NCBI RefSeq assembly: GCF_001902145.1
Contig: NZ_MRST01000021.1
Coordinates: 237,388 to 301,387, forward strand
Reading direction: 5' to 3'
From: Pseudomonas fluorescens
Lineage (GTDB): Bacteria; Pseudomonadota; Gammaproteobacteria; Pseudomonadales; Pseudomonadaceae
Length of the DNA: 64,000 nucleotides
Shown here: piece after piece, positions 23,101 to 30,336 of the stretch
How positions within the stretch are numbered: the first letter of the stretch is position 1
How the letters are laid out: every line of letters starts with the position of its first letter
Notes under the pieces: model-generated
Seen by the model: the letters and a program-made list of their open reading frames with translations, nothing else
Told to the model about the DNA's origin: nothing
Database searches by the model: none
Program-made: the position numbers and the translations under genes

Positions 23101-25000
23101 CGTAGCGATAACGCTCGCTTTCCCCCACGGCATTGGTCGCGCAAACCAGTCGTCCGTCTTCGTCATAGGCGTAGGAAACAACGTTCTGCTCGGTCTCCCA
23201 CACGTAGGGCGCACGCCCTGTGGCGCGATGCACCTGGTAGTCCACCGCCACGATGCGATCCAACTCATAACGCAACAGCAACGAGCGCCCCGCGCCGTTA
23301 TCCAGCCGCTCAATCCGTCCTGAACGATCCCGGCAAAGGCGCAGCCGGTTGTCATACGCATCGCTGATGGTTGTCAGCACACCATCGCGAAAGTGATAGA
23401 AACGCGACGCCTGGGCCAGCACCAGTTCATCAGGCGAGGCTCCCAAATAGATCGCCGCTTCTGCCAGGCTATTGGTGATCGCGGGTCGAACAACCGTGGG
23501 CAAGGGAAACTGAGTACGGCGATTCTCATGGTCAGTCCACACCACCGAATCGCCCGACACCACCAGCCGATGAGCCAGCGCATGGCTCCAGCCAAACCCC
23601 AACCCACAATCGACTTCCACCGCACTGGTGCGGTACAGCCGCGTCCACTCAAACGGCAAGATCCCATCCAGCGCGCCATCGGTGAGGGTCAGCAATTCCT
23701 CGCCGGTGACCATCGACACCGGGCAGCCGTGAGTGACTGTTTTATCCGCAGGCGCCGCCGCATCGCCCTTCGGATTCGACGCCACAGCTGGCATATCATC
23801 GACAGGCTCATGACGGACCAACGTCGTGCGCTGGGCCTTGCCGCGCACCATTGGCACCGGGTTCGAAACCAGCGTGTCGCCCGCCTTCAACGGCACAGCC
23901 GGCACCGCCTTGACCGGCGTCGCCGCACTGCTCAGCAACACCGGTTTGGCGGCCTCGACATGGGTTTCCAGCCGAGGCCCTGTCACCTGCTTGGCCAGCA
24001 ATTCCAACAATGCCCGCGCACGCCCGGACTTGATGCCACTAAGCACCTGAGCACCCAGGCGCAGCTGTACCCCAATGCCCCGCGTGGCCCAGATCAGCAG
24101 CAAGTTGATCAACACTTCGCCGGTGATTTCACCCAGCAGTTCATACCGGTCGGGTGGCGGCAGCATGCGTATCCAGGCCACCAGTGCCGACAGGTAGATA
24201 AACAACAGCGGCTCATCACTGAGTACCAGCAACCCCTTGGCCAGCGTGTCTTTGCTCAGCTTGAGCAGTGCATCCAGCTCGGCCTGGGACAGGTACTTCA
24301 GCAACTTTTCGCTGTTGGATTTGAGGTTCGCGAGCAGGTCGTACAGCTCGGTGATGTTGTCCCACAGGTTGTAGAGCGCCTTGCCGAGCCCGGTAGCAAA
24401 GGCCATGCCCTGCATCGCACTGCGCTTGTAAGCAGGCGCTTTGGCAAAGTCTGCCCATCGAGGCTTGAACTGCTCGGTCCATGCCTTGCGCAAATCCGTT
24501 TCCAGCCCGGCAATCACAGTCTCATAGGACGCATACAGCGCCTGGACGTGAGCCTTGGAAACAGTGGGGTAAAAGGTGATTTGGTACTGCTGGTCGCGGG
24601 TACAGTCGCTGACTTCAAGAATGCCGCTGGGGCCAATGGTCCGATGCAGTGGCGCACCTACCGGGCTGCCGTCCGGTGCAACGGCTTGCAGCATCACGGG
24701 CGTGTTGCCGATAGGCACAAACTGCGTGCTTTCGAACAGATGCACCAGGGTCAGCCCACCCTGGGCTTTGCATTGAGCGACCGTGCGGCTGGATTTTTTC
24801 GAAGAGACCGGCGCTACCAGCGCGACGTCTTCTCCCACCTTGAACACCTGCTCTACGCTAAGTGCCGAACCACTTGAAAAGGTGTCGGCCCACTTATCAA
24901 AGGTATTCAGGCAGGTACGCAAATCCGCGAATACGCGCTCAACCTTCGGCGCTTCGGGATCCATGGGCACCAGCACCAGGTTGGCAAGTACCGAGATCAA
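20174..25000 (-). CDS. Rhs-repeat polymorphic toxin with variable C-terminal domain
   Basis: 1608 codons. Residues 1-420: an N-terminal region with a hydrophobic helical segment around 260-310 (LFIYLSALVAWIRMLPPPDR) and no PAAR motif. About 420-490: a DUF6531-like segment (HGCPVSMVTGEELL, WTRLYRTSAVEVDCGLGFGW). About 550-1350: many YD/Rhs repeats (YRYDDLGRQVAREDEHG type) forming the cocoon. About 1360-1420: the Rhs core with GQYFDPESGLHYNRHRYYNP, YLTPDP and NPTGWVDPLGLN, where the tip is cleaved off. Residues 1421-1608: toxin domain with HFLEKHGAQTT, TAATRYLSHRDQLNAIYRAR and GKQSKAIVILDINGNPITAY, a His plus Arg/Thr pattern of small nucleases (inference). A probable type VI secretion effector for killing competitors. 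The TTG start is uncertain, see the short leader frame. Confidence 0.88.
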   Translation of the reverse strand: MISVLANLVLVPMDPEAPKVERVFADLRTCLNTFDKWADTFSSGSALSVEQVFKVGEDVALVAPVSSKKSSRTVAQCKAQGGLTLVHLFESTQFVPIGNTPVMLQAVAPDGSPVGAPLHRTIGPSGILEVSDCTRDQQYQITFYPTVSKAHVQALYASYETVIAGLETDLRKAWTEQFKPRWADFAKAPAYKRSAMQGMAFATGLGKALYNLWDNITELYDLLANLKSNSEKLLKYLSQAELDALLKLSKDTLAKGLLVLSDEPLLFIYLSALVAWIRMLPPPDRYELLGEITGEVLINLLLIWATRGIGVQLRLGAQVLSGIKSGRARALLELLAKQVTGPRLETHVEAAKPVLLSSAATPVKAVPAVPLKAGDTLVSNPVPMVRGKAQRTTLVRHEPVDDMPAVASNPKGDAAAPADKTVTHGCPVSMVTGEELLTLTDGALDGILPFEWTRLYRTSAVEVDCGLGFGWSHALAHRLVVSGDSVVWTDHENRRTQFPLPTVVRPAITNSLAEAAIYLGASPDELVLAQASRFYHFRDGVLTTISDAYDNRLRLCRDRSGRIERLDNGAGRSLLLRYELDRIVAVDYQVHRATGRAPYVWETEQNVVSYAYDEDGRLVCATNAVGESERYRYDDQHVILERQLAGGASFFWEWERAGKASRCVRHWASFSQMDTRYAWGDDGRVTVHNADGSQEVYVHDDRARLVQRIDPDGAQHYKSYDDQGRLTVEQDPMGAVTAYQYDDAGRLVALFPGDDEPTSYEHDNGFVRVVRRGEAVWKYERSVQGDVIRKTDPDGNSTDYSYDKHGQLIGVWYPDSSCHRLVWNERGQLLEEQLPNGGIKRYRYDDLGRQVAREDEHGAQTVYEWDSVGRLIRLVLPDGATREFSYNPYGKIIAERDELGHVTGYEYADGLHLISRRLNADGTQIKYRYDNTRLLLTEIENETGETYQLAYHPNGLIRQETGFDGQRTAYAYDLNGNLLEKTEYGDDNSQLITRYERDHAGRLVRKTLPDNSVVDYTYDRQGNLLSVEDGHWALAYEYDRQNRLTAEHQGWGTLRYGYDACGQLKNLCLPDNNRLTFNHDKGGHLATVELNGKVLTSHLFRSGREHQRQQGQLLSHYHYDEQNRLHAHAVTQQQNHRYQRQYDYDKTGNLTRLLDTRKGEHRYHYDPLARLTRADHSQDVQERFGHNPAGNLLMQDRPGPDIVAANRLMIQGDRHYDYDAFGNLIRERRGKGQQLVTEYRYDCQHRLIGVTTPNGQTASYRYDPFGRRISKTVEGQTTEFFWQGDKLIAEHHAERHRSYLYEPDSFRPLALLEGFGPKETKPYHYQLDHLGTPQELTDTEGEIVWSAHYRAYGQVARLDVGKIDNPLRFQGQYFDPESGLHYNRHRYYNPDIGRYLTPDPVKLAGGINGYRYVPNPTGWVDPLGLNSCPDSDGCKPSASVQNPAASVNHGEPALPQLTRAERQARIDELAEANAYRRLKEIEQAFPRAHFLEKHGAQTTRGSQLERVQSGKNPTTGEIERYIGGNKDGEPKIPTAATRYLSHRDQLNAIYRARLILRYTNLETSREPMNMGKIIGEGYKKNNFEYGKQSKAIVILDINGNPITAYTEF

Positions 25001-25041
25001 GAGACAGCCCCATTCACCAGGGCTCTAACGAACACCACCAT
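24997..25041 (-). CDS. Short leader frame or shifted N-terminus of rhs
   Basis: The ATG at 25041 has GAGGG 7 nt upstream, the best translation signal before rhs. It reads MVVFVRALVNGAVS and stops at TGA, which overlaps the TTG at 25000 taken as rhs start (TTGA). Either this is a 14-residue leader coupled to rhs, or a one-base loss (for example in the GGGG run at 25008-25011) has shifted the true N-terminus, since the hydrophobic character continues across the junction. No ribosome-binding site serves the TTG itself. Confidence 0.45.
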   Translation of the reverse strand: MVVFVRALVNGAVS

Positions 25042-25198
25042 CTGCAATCCCTCGCACTGTTTGATCAGGCGAGGGACTTTGCAGCGGTTGTCAGGTAAAA
25101 AAAGTCGGCGTTATGCGCGGAAATAGCGAGGAAGTTTCGTCTTAACTTCAGGTAAACCGAGGCTTGGTCGTAGGAGTCGGATTACAGCTGGAACAGTC
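25042..25198. other. Upstream region of rhs
   Basis: 157 bp between the chemoreceptor stop and the rhs leader. It contains an inverted repeat CCCTCGC / GCGAGGG (25049-25075) with a 13-nt loop; on the minus strand its 3' arm is also the ribosome-binding site of the short leader frame, so folding could hide that site. Confidence 0.4.
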
Positions 25199-26668
25199 TT
25201 ACAACCTCAACTGCCCAATCGCCTTGCTCAACTCCCCGGCCAACGTCGCCAGTTCATTGCTGGTAGTCGCCGAGGCCACGGTTTGACGTACGGTGTTTTC
25301 GGTCACATCGCGAATGCTCACCACGGCGCGGTTCATCTCTTCGGCAACATGGCTTTGCTGCTCGGCGGCCACGGCGATCTGGGTGTTGCTTTCGCGCATC
25401 TGTGCCACGGCTCCGGTGATTTCAGCCAGGGCCACGCCAGCTTCCTGGGCCTGCTGCACGCAGTCATCGGCCTTGAATGAGCTTTCCTGCATGAAGTCCA
25501 CGGCGTCGCGGGTGCCGGCTTGCAGCGCCGAGACCATGCGGGTGATTTCGTCGGTGGAGCTTTGCACACGCTTGGCCAGGTTGCGCACTTCGTCGGCGAC
25601 TACCGCGAAACCGCGACCCATTTCCCCGGCGCGGGCGGCTTCGATGGCTGCGTTGAGGGCAAGCAGGTTGGTCTGTTCGGCGATGCTGTGGATCACACCG
25701 ACCACACCGTTGATTTTCTGGCTGCCTTCGGCCAGTTTCTGGATCATTTCGGCGGTCTGCTGTACGCCACTGGACAGCCCGGCGATCGAACGCTGTACCC
25801 GGGTGACCACTGCCTGGCCGCTGCCGGCGAGGGTGTCGGCGGTCTGGGACAAGTCACGGGTGGCGCCCGCGTGCTGGGCGATGTGGTAGACGGTGGCGGT
25901 CATTTCGTTGATGGCGGTGGCGGCTTGGTCGGTTTCGCTTTGCTGGCCCAGCATGCCGTGTTGCACCTCGTTCATGCTGCTGGCCAGGCGTGCGGCGCCG
26001 TCGTCCAGTTGCCGGGCGGTGCGTGCCACGGTATTGACCACGCGCTGGTAACCGGCTTGCATGGCGTTGAAGGCGCTGGCCATCTGGCCGACTTCATCCT
26101 TGCAGGCCAACGGCACCCGCGCCGACAGGTCACCCGTTTTTTCAACGTGCAGCATTACATCCTTGAGGGTGTTGAGCTGACTGAGCAGGAAGCGGATCAA
26201 CAACTGCGAGGCGCCAAGCATGGCCAGCATCAGGACTGCCACGGCAACGGCGTAATTGGCGAAGCGTTCACTGAACACCTGGCTCAGGCTCGGCGCGTAG
26301 GCGAGGACTGCGACCTGCTGGCCGTCGGCCCGGCTGACCACCTCGGCGCCGATCAGCGGGTTTTCACCGAACAACGGCATGTGGTTGAGTTCAGTCCAGC
26401 CGTTGGCAGTGCTCAGGGCGGGCAGATCCTGGGGGATCTGGTCCTTGGAAAATGCGAGCCAGTGCTCACCTGTGGGCAAGGTTCTGTCGGCTGGCCAGGC
26501 GCTTAGCAAGTGTCCCTGGGCCTGGGCCGATGCCTGAGACGCCTGGCTGCGCGCCTGTTGCTCAAGCTGTACGGCGTACAGCACCAGTAGCAGGGTGGTG
26601 ATGAAGGCGACCGCATTGACGGCCCAGAATTTGTATTTGAGCGAGATATTGCTAAGCCAGGCACCCAT
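25199..26668 (-). CDS. Methyl-accepting chemotaxis protein
   Basis: 489 residues from the ATG at 26668. Membrane helix 1 (about 14-35, [20 protein letters not shown]), a periplasmic sensor of about 115 residues without recognisable Cache signature, membrane helix 2 (about 150-172), a HAMP domain around [20 protein letters not shown], then a long cytoplasmic coiled coil. The signalling tip is visible in [35 protein letters not shown]. No C-terminal CheR/CheB pentapeptide. It would signal to CheA/CheW; its ligand is unknown. A strong Shine-Dalgarno is absent at this ATG, and the frame extends upstream to 26755, so the start is likely but not certain. Confidence 0.9.
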   Translation of the reverse strand: MGAWLSNISLKYKFWAVNAVAFITTLLLVLYAVQLEQQARSQASQASAQAQGHLLSAWPADRTLPTGEHWLAFSKDQIPQDLPALSTANGWTELNHMPLFGENPLIGAEVVSRADGQQVAVLAYAPSLSQVFSERFANYAVAVAVLMLAMLGASQLLIRFLLSQLNTLKDVMLHVEKTGDLSARVPLACKDEVGQMASAFNAMQAGYQRVVNTVARTARQLDDGAARLASSMNEVQHGMLGQQSETDQAATAINEMTATVYHIAQHAGATRDLSQTADTLAGSGQAVVTRVQRSIAGLSSGVQQTAEMIQKLAEGSQKINGVVGVIHSIAEQTNLLALNAAIEAARAGEMGRGFAVVADEVRNLAKRVQSSTDEITRMVSALQAGTRDAVDFMQESSFKADDCVQQAQEAGVALAEITGAVAQMRESNTQIAVAAEQQSHVAEEMNRAVVSIRDVTENTVRQTVASATTSNELATLAGELSKAIGQLRL

Positions 26669-26764
26669 GGAAGGTTTTCTCTGATAGCGGAAACAGTATT
26701 GGCAAGGTGCCATTATTGTGCCGCTATTCAGAAAAGCGCTTTTGACATGGGTCAACGCGCCGCA

Positions 26765-27571
26765 TCAATCGATGGCAGGCAAGCCGAAAAAGCGGCGGGC
26801 GCAGGCGGTGCTGTGCAGCGCCAGGTCTTCCATCGTTTCGTTACGGTGCAAGGCCACTTCGCGCAGTACTTCGGGGAGGTACGCCGGTTCATTGCGACCA
26901 TTCTTTGGCTTGGGGCGCAGGGTGCGTGGCAGCAGGTAGGGCGCATCGCTTTCCAGCATCAGACGGCCTCGGGGAATTTCCCTTACCAGTGGATGCAGGT
27001 GGGTGCCACGGCGTTCGTCGCAGATCCAACCCGTGATGCCAATGTGCAAATCCAGGTCCAGGTAGCTGAACAGCGCTGCCTGTTCACCGGTGAAGCAGTG
27101 CACCACGGCGGCTGGCAGGTGGTCGCGGTAGTCCTTGAGGATTTCCAGCAGACGCTGGTTGGCATCGCGCTCATGTAGAAACACCGGCAGTTGCAACTCG
27201 ACGGCCAGGGCGAGGTGTTCTTCGAGGACTTTTTCCTGCTGGGGGCGAGGGGAGAAGTCCCGGTTGAAATCCAGCCCGCATTCACCCACGGCGCGCACTC
27301 GGCTGTCGCCCAGCAAGCTGCGCAGGCGTTGGGCGCTGTCGCTGTTCCAGTCGCTGGCAGAGTGAGGGTGAATGCCGGCGGTGCTGAACAGGCGCTGGCC
27401 GCTTTCGTCGAGTTTTACACACAGTTTCAGGGCCTGTTCGCTGCCCTCGACGCTGGTGCCGGTGAGTACCAATTGGTGCACGCCAGCGGCGTAAGCGCGT
27501 TCGAGAACGGCCGTGTGCCTCTCGTCGAAACTGGGGTTGGTCAGGTTGACGCCAATATCAATGAGTTGCAT
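26765..27571 (-). CDS. tatD: TatD-family metal-dependent deoxyribonuclease
   Basis: 268 residues of the TatD amidohydrolase-like TIM barrel. Visible motifs: [12 protein letters not shown] at the N-terminus (first metal ligands, where HxD is replaced by DxGxN as in TatD itself), [69 protein letters not shown] and the final metal Asp in [13 protein letters not shown]. It acts in the cytoplasm in DNA repair or turnover. Monocistronic, divergent from the MltF-like gene. Confidence 0.92.
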   Translation of the reverse strand: MQLIDIGVNLTNPSFDERHTAVLERAYAAGVHQLVLTGTSVEGSEQALKLCVKLDESGQRLFSTAGIHPHSASDWNSDSAQRLRSLLGDSRVRAVGECGLDFNRDFSPRPQQEKVLEEHLALAVELQLPVFLHERDANQRLLEILKDYRDHLPAAVVHCFTGEQAALFSYLDLDLHIGITGWICDERRGTHLHPLVREIPRGRLMLESDAPYLLPRTLRPKPKNGRNEPAYLPEVLREVALHRNETMEDLALHSTACARRFFGLPAID

Positions 27572-27807
27572 GGTGCTATCTCCGCCTGCGGCCGGAAAGC
27601 ATATCAGAGCTGTAGATTGATAAGAAAAACCAAGAACTACAACGCGTTAACGCTGTCTTTGAACGTCGCAAGCGACATTGTGGTGGGCCGATTGCCTGCC
27701 ACCGTGGCGCTGTTGCACGCCTTGCCAGCGCATAAAGCGCTCTGTTTCTGACCACCAGCACTGCGTTATTCGCGAAGGCGCTGGCCAGTTTTCTTTCCGG
27801 AGAGCGG

Positions 27808-29229
27808 ATGATCCGACCCTCGGCGTTGCTTATGTTGTGCCTGACGTTGCTGCTGCCCATGGCGGCGGTCGCACGTCTGGATGGGCCGCTGCAAGTGGCC
27901 AAGCCCGGTAAGGTCCGCGACCTCGCGCAAATTCGCTCCAGCCGCACCCTGCGCGTATTGGTCAACCAGAGCCGCAACAGTTCCGGTGAAGTGCAGGGCC
28001 AGGCCATCGGTGTCGAATACCATCGGTTGCGTGCCTTCGAGCAGTACCTCAATGGCCATGCCCGTGATGGGCAGGCCATCAACCTCAAGATCATCCCCAA
28101 GGCCAAGGACCAGTTACTCGGCGCGCTGGCCCGTGGCGAGGGCGACCTGGTGGCGCCCGGTGAGTTGCTGGACGTGAAGGGCGTGCACAAGGTCAGCGCC
28201 AGCGACCCGATTGTCAGCGATGTGCCGTTGTGGCTGGTGGGCGTCAAGGGTGAACGACGCTTTACCAGGCTGGAGCAACTGTCGGGTCGCACGCTGACGC
28301 TGACCACGGGCAGTGCGGCGGCGGATGCCATCAGTCAGGTCAATCAAAAACTGGCTCTGCACAAGCGACCACCGGTGAAAGTGGAATGGGTTGACCCCAG
28401 CCTGGCGGTGGAAGACGTCCTGGAGATGGTGCAGGCCGGGATTTTTCACCTGACGATCGTAGAAAAACCGATTGCCCAACGCTGGTCGAAAATCCTGCCC
28501 AAGTTGCGCTTTGACAAGCAGGTGGTGATCAGCGAGCCGGGCGACGAGTTCTGGTTTGTGCGCCAGGATGCCTCGATGCTGCGCGCCAGCATTGATCGGT
28601 TTCTCAAGACCTATCACACGCCTTCCGACCAGGATGTGGCTTTCCAGCGTATCTATAGACGCCTCTACCAGGTCCGTAACCCGTTGGCGCGGGCTGACCG
28701 CCAGCGCCTGGAAAAACTGCGCCCGGTTTTGCAAAAACATGCGCGTGAGCAAGGTATGGACTGGCTGAACCTGGCGGCGTTGGCATTCAAGGAGTCTTCC
28801 CTGGACCCAGGCGCACGCAACAGCAGCGGCCCTACCGGGCTGATGCAGATTACGCCGTCGGCGGCCCAGCGGGTGGGGGTCAATAATATCGAGACGCTCG
28901 ACAGTAATGTGCAAGCGGGGGCACGTTACCTGGCGATGATCCGCCGCAAGTTTTTCTCCAGCCCCAAGCTCAATGAGCGTGAGCGCATGGCCTTTATGCT
29001 GGCGGCGTACAACATGGGGCCGGAGCGGGTGCAAGGCATGCGCACCGAGGCCAGGCGCCGCGGGCTTAACCCCAATCAGTGGTTCTTCCAGGTTGAACGC
29101 ATTGCCATGGAGCAGGTAGGGATGGGCGGCGTCAGCTATGTTAATAGCGTCAACAAGTATTATTTGGCGTTCGATCGGGAGCGGAAGTCCCTGGAGCCGC
29201 CAGCGGCTAAAATTGCGTCACGTAAATAA
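27808..29229 (+). CDS. MltF-like membrane-bound lytic murein transglycosylase
   Basis: 473 residues. Signal peptide (about 1-22, LMLCLTLLLPMAAVA). Residues about 45-280 are a solute-binding-protein family 3 domain (RTLRVLVNQSRNSS, LKIIPKAKDQLLGALARGEGDLVAPG). Residues about 310-450 are the SLT domain with catalytic Glu329 in LAFKESSLDPGARNSSGPTGLMQI, then MLAAYNMGPERVQGM. This order is that of MltF, which cleaves peptidoglycan glycan strands. It lacks a lipobox. The ATG has GGAGAG 5 nt upstream. Confidence 0.9.
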   Translation: MIRPSALLMLCLTLLLPMAAVARLDGPLQVAKPGKVRDLAQIRSSRTLRVLVNQSRNSSGEVQGQAIGVEYHRLRAFEQYLNGHARDGQAINLKIIPKAKDQLLGALARGEGDLVAPGELLDVKGVHKVSASDPIVSDVPLWLVGVKGERRFTRLEQLSGRTLTLTTGSAAADAISQVNQKLALHKRPPVKVEWVDPSLAVEDVLEMVQAGIFHLTIVEKPIAQRWSKILPKLRFDKQVVISEPGDEFWFVRQDASMLRASIDRFLKTYHTPSDQDVAFQRIYRRLYQVRNPLARADRQRLEKLRPVLQKHAREQGMDWLNLAALAFKESSLDPGARNSSGPTGLMQITPSAAQRVGVNNIETLDSNVQAGARYLAMIRRKFFSSPKLNERERMAFMLAAYNMGPERVQGMRTEARRRGLNPNQWFFQVERIAMEQVGMGGVSYVNSVNKYYLAFDRERKSLEPPAAKIASRK

Positions 29230-29333
29230 TCGATTTAGTCGATGTTTATCAGGCAATATTTCGGCTTTTATCATTGCTTAAACTGATTAATATAGCGGCC
29301 AACCAACCCCTACCTGGAAAAGGATTTACCCCC

Positions 29334-29768
29334 ATGAGCCCAATGATTACCCGTGTACTGTCCACCCGCGCCGGTTATGGCCTGACTATTCTGCGCATTT
29401 TCGTCGGCATCATCTTCGCTGCCCACGGTTCGCAAAAACTCTTCGGCTGGTTTGGCGGTGGTGGCTTGGCGGGCACCGCACAATGGATGGAAAGCATCGG
29501 CCTGGCGCCGGGCACGCTGATGGCGCTGCTGTCGGGCGGTACCGAGTTCTTCGCCGGCCTGGCCCTGATCATCGGTTTGCTGGCTCGCCCTGCTGCATTG
29601 GGCCTGACCTTCCTGACACTGGTGGCGATTTTCTCTGTACATATCCATAACGGGCTGTTCATGGCCAACAACGGTTATGAGTTCGCACTGGCGTTGCTCG
29701 GCGGCGCGTTGGCGGTGTTGCTGGAAGGTGCGGGCAAATTGTCTGTCGACCGCGCGATCACTCACTGA
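29334..29768 (+). CDS. DoxX family inner-membrane protein
   Basis: 144 residues and four membrane helices. DoxX-family pattern: GYGLTILRIFVGIIFAAHGSQKLFGWFGGGG, GLAPGTLMALLSGGTEFFAGLALIIGLLARPAAL, LVAIFSVHIHNGLFM and GYEFALALLGGALAVLLEG. Members are linked to redox or thiol-stress functions, but the reaction here is unknown. The ATG at 29334 has AAGGAT upstream; 20 codons before it in the same frame are not family-like. A strong terminator follows. Confidence 0.9.
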   Translation: MSPMITRVLSTRAGYGLTILRIFVGIIFAAHGSQKLFGWFGGGGLAGTAQWMESIGLAPGTLMALLSGGTEFFAGLALIIGLLARPAALGLTFLTLVAIFSVHIHNGLFMANNGYEFALALLGGALAVLLEGAGKLSVDRAITH

Positions 29769-29786
29769 TCGTTCAGCAAGCTGCAC

Positions 29787-29812
29787 AAAAGGCCCGCTGA
29801 TGCGGGCCTTTT
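29787..29812 (+). terminator. Rho-independent terminator of doxX
   Basis: A perfect 11-bp stem AAAAGGCCCGC / GCGGGCCTTTT with loop TGAT, starting 18 bp after the stop codon. Confidence 0.9.
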
Positions 29813-29827
29813 CGTTGCCCGGGATTC

Positions 29828-29857
29828 TTGACACTGCCCCACCGGCTTCTCTAGGAT
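29828..29857 (+). promoter_or_regulatory. Predicted sigma-70 promoter
   Basis: A perfect -35 TTGACA (29828-29833), an 18-bp spacer and TAGGAT (29852-29857). It would transcribe the small gene at 30028 with a leader of about 165 nt; I see no recognisable riboswitch in that leader. Confidence 0.55.
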
Positions 29858-30027
29858 GCTGCTCATGCGCCGATTTAAACAGCTAATTGCGGGGCGCCAC
29901 TGGGTCTCAATGCAGCCCGACAGAAGCACGCTTGCTCACGCAGGGCGTTCTTCGAAATACCGCTAAAGCGCTGGTTCGGTGTTGCCTCTCACCTGCCCGC
30001 AGACTTTTGAGGCAGAGACACGACACG

Positions 30028-30336
30028 ATGAATGCAATACGCCCTCTCATACGCCTGGCCCCGATCACCGCGGACCTGACTCAACGCAATCCGAAAATCC
30101 TCCTGGGCGGTAAGCACCAGCCGACGCTGCTGCGTTATCTGGACGGCTGGCCACGTCGTTCCGGTCGACCTTCGGCGTTCCTGATCCAGTTTGTTGAGGA
30201 CGGCGATTCCCTGGCCCGTTTTGCCAGCGATAGTTTCGACCTTGCAGTGATCCAGGCACCGAATGCCAGCAACGCCGATGAGGTGATCCATCAACTGACA
30301 CGCATTGCCCGCCAAGGCCTGATCACCCGTCGCTGA
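30028..30336 (+). CDS. Conserved hypothetical protein
   Basis: 102 residues starting MNAIRPLIRLAPITADLTQR. A compact alpha/beta pattern is suggested by QPTLLRYLDGWPRRSGRPSAF, LIQFVEDGDSLARFASDSFD and LAVIQAPNASNADEVIHQLTR. I do not recognise a family. The start is the first Met of the protein-like region; the frame is open 47 codons further upstream but that stretch reads as leader. GAGG lies 15 nt upstream, a longer spacing than usual. Its last 14 bp overlap the end of the convergent GldG-like gene. Confidence 0.6.
   Translation: MNAIRPLIRLAPITADLTQRNPKILLGGKHQPTLLRYLDGWPRRSGRPSAFLIQFVEDGDSLARFASDSFDLAVIQAPNASNADEVIHQLTRIARQGLITRR

Noticed and set aside
23393..24877. 494-codon plus-strand frame over the Rhs N-terminal region
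   Set aside because: Antisense, Arg/His/Gln-rich and domain-free; the Rhs frame on the minus strand carries all recognisable motifs.
27572..27807. Possible small gene between tatD and the MltF-like gene
   Set aside because: The only open frame is the end of a tatD antisense shadow, without start signal or protein-like pattern.
29858..30027. Possible riboswitch in the 165-nt leader of the gene at 30028
   Set aside because: No known aptamer pattern could be matched by eye, and pairing looks no stronger than expected for GC-rich sequence.
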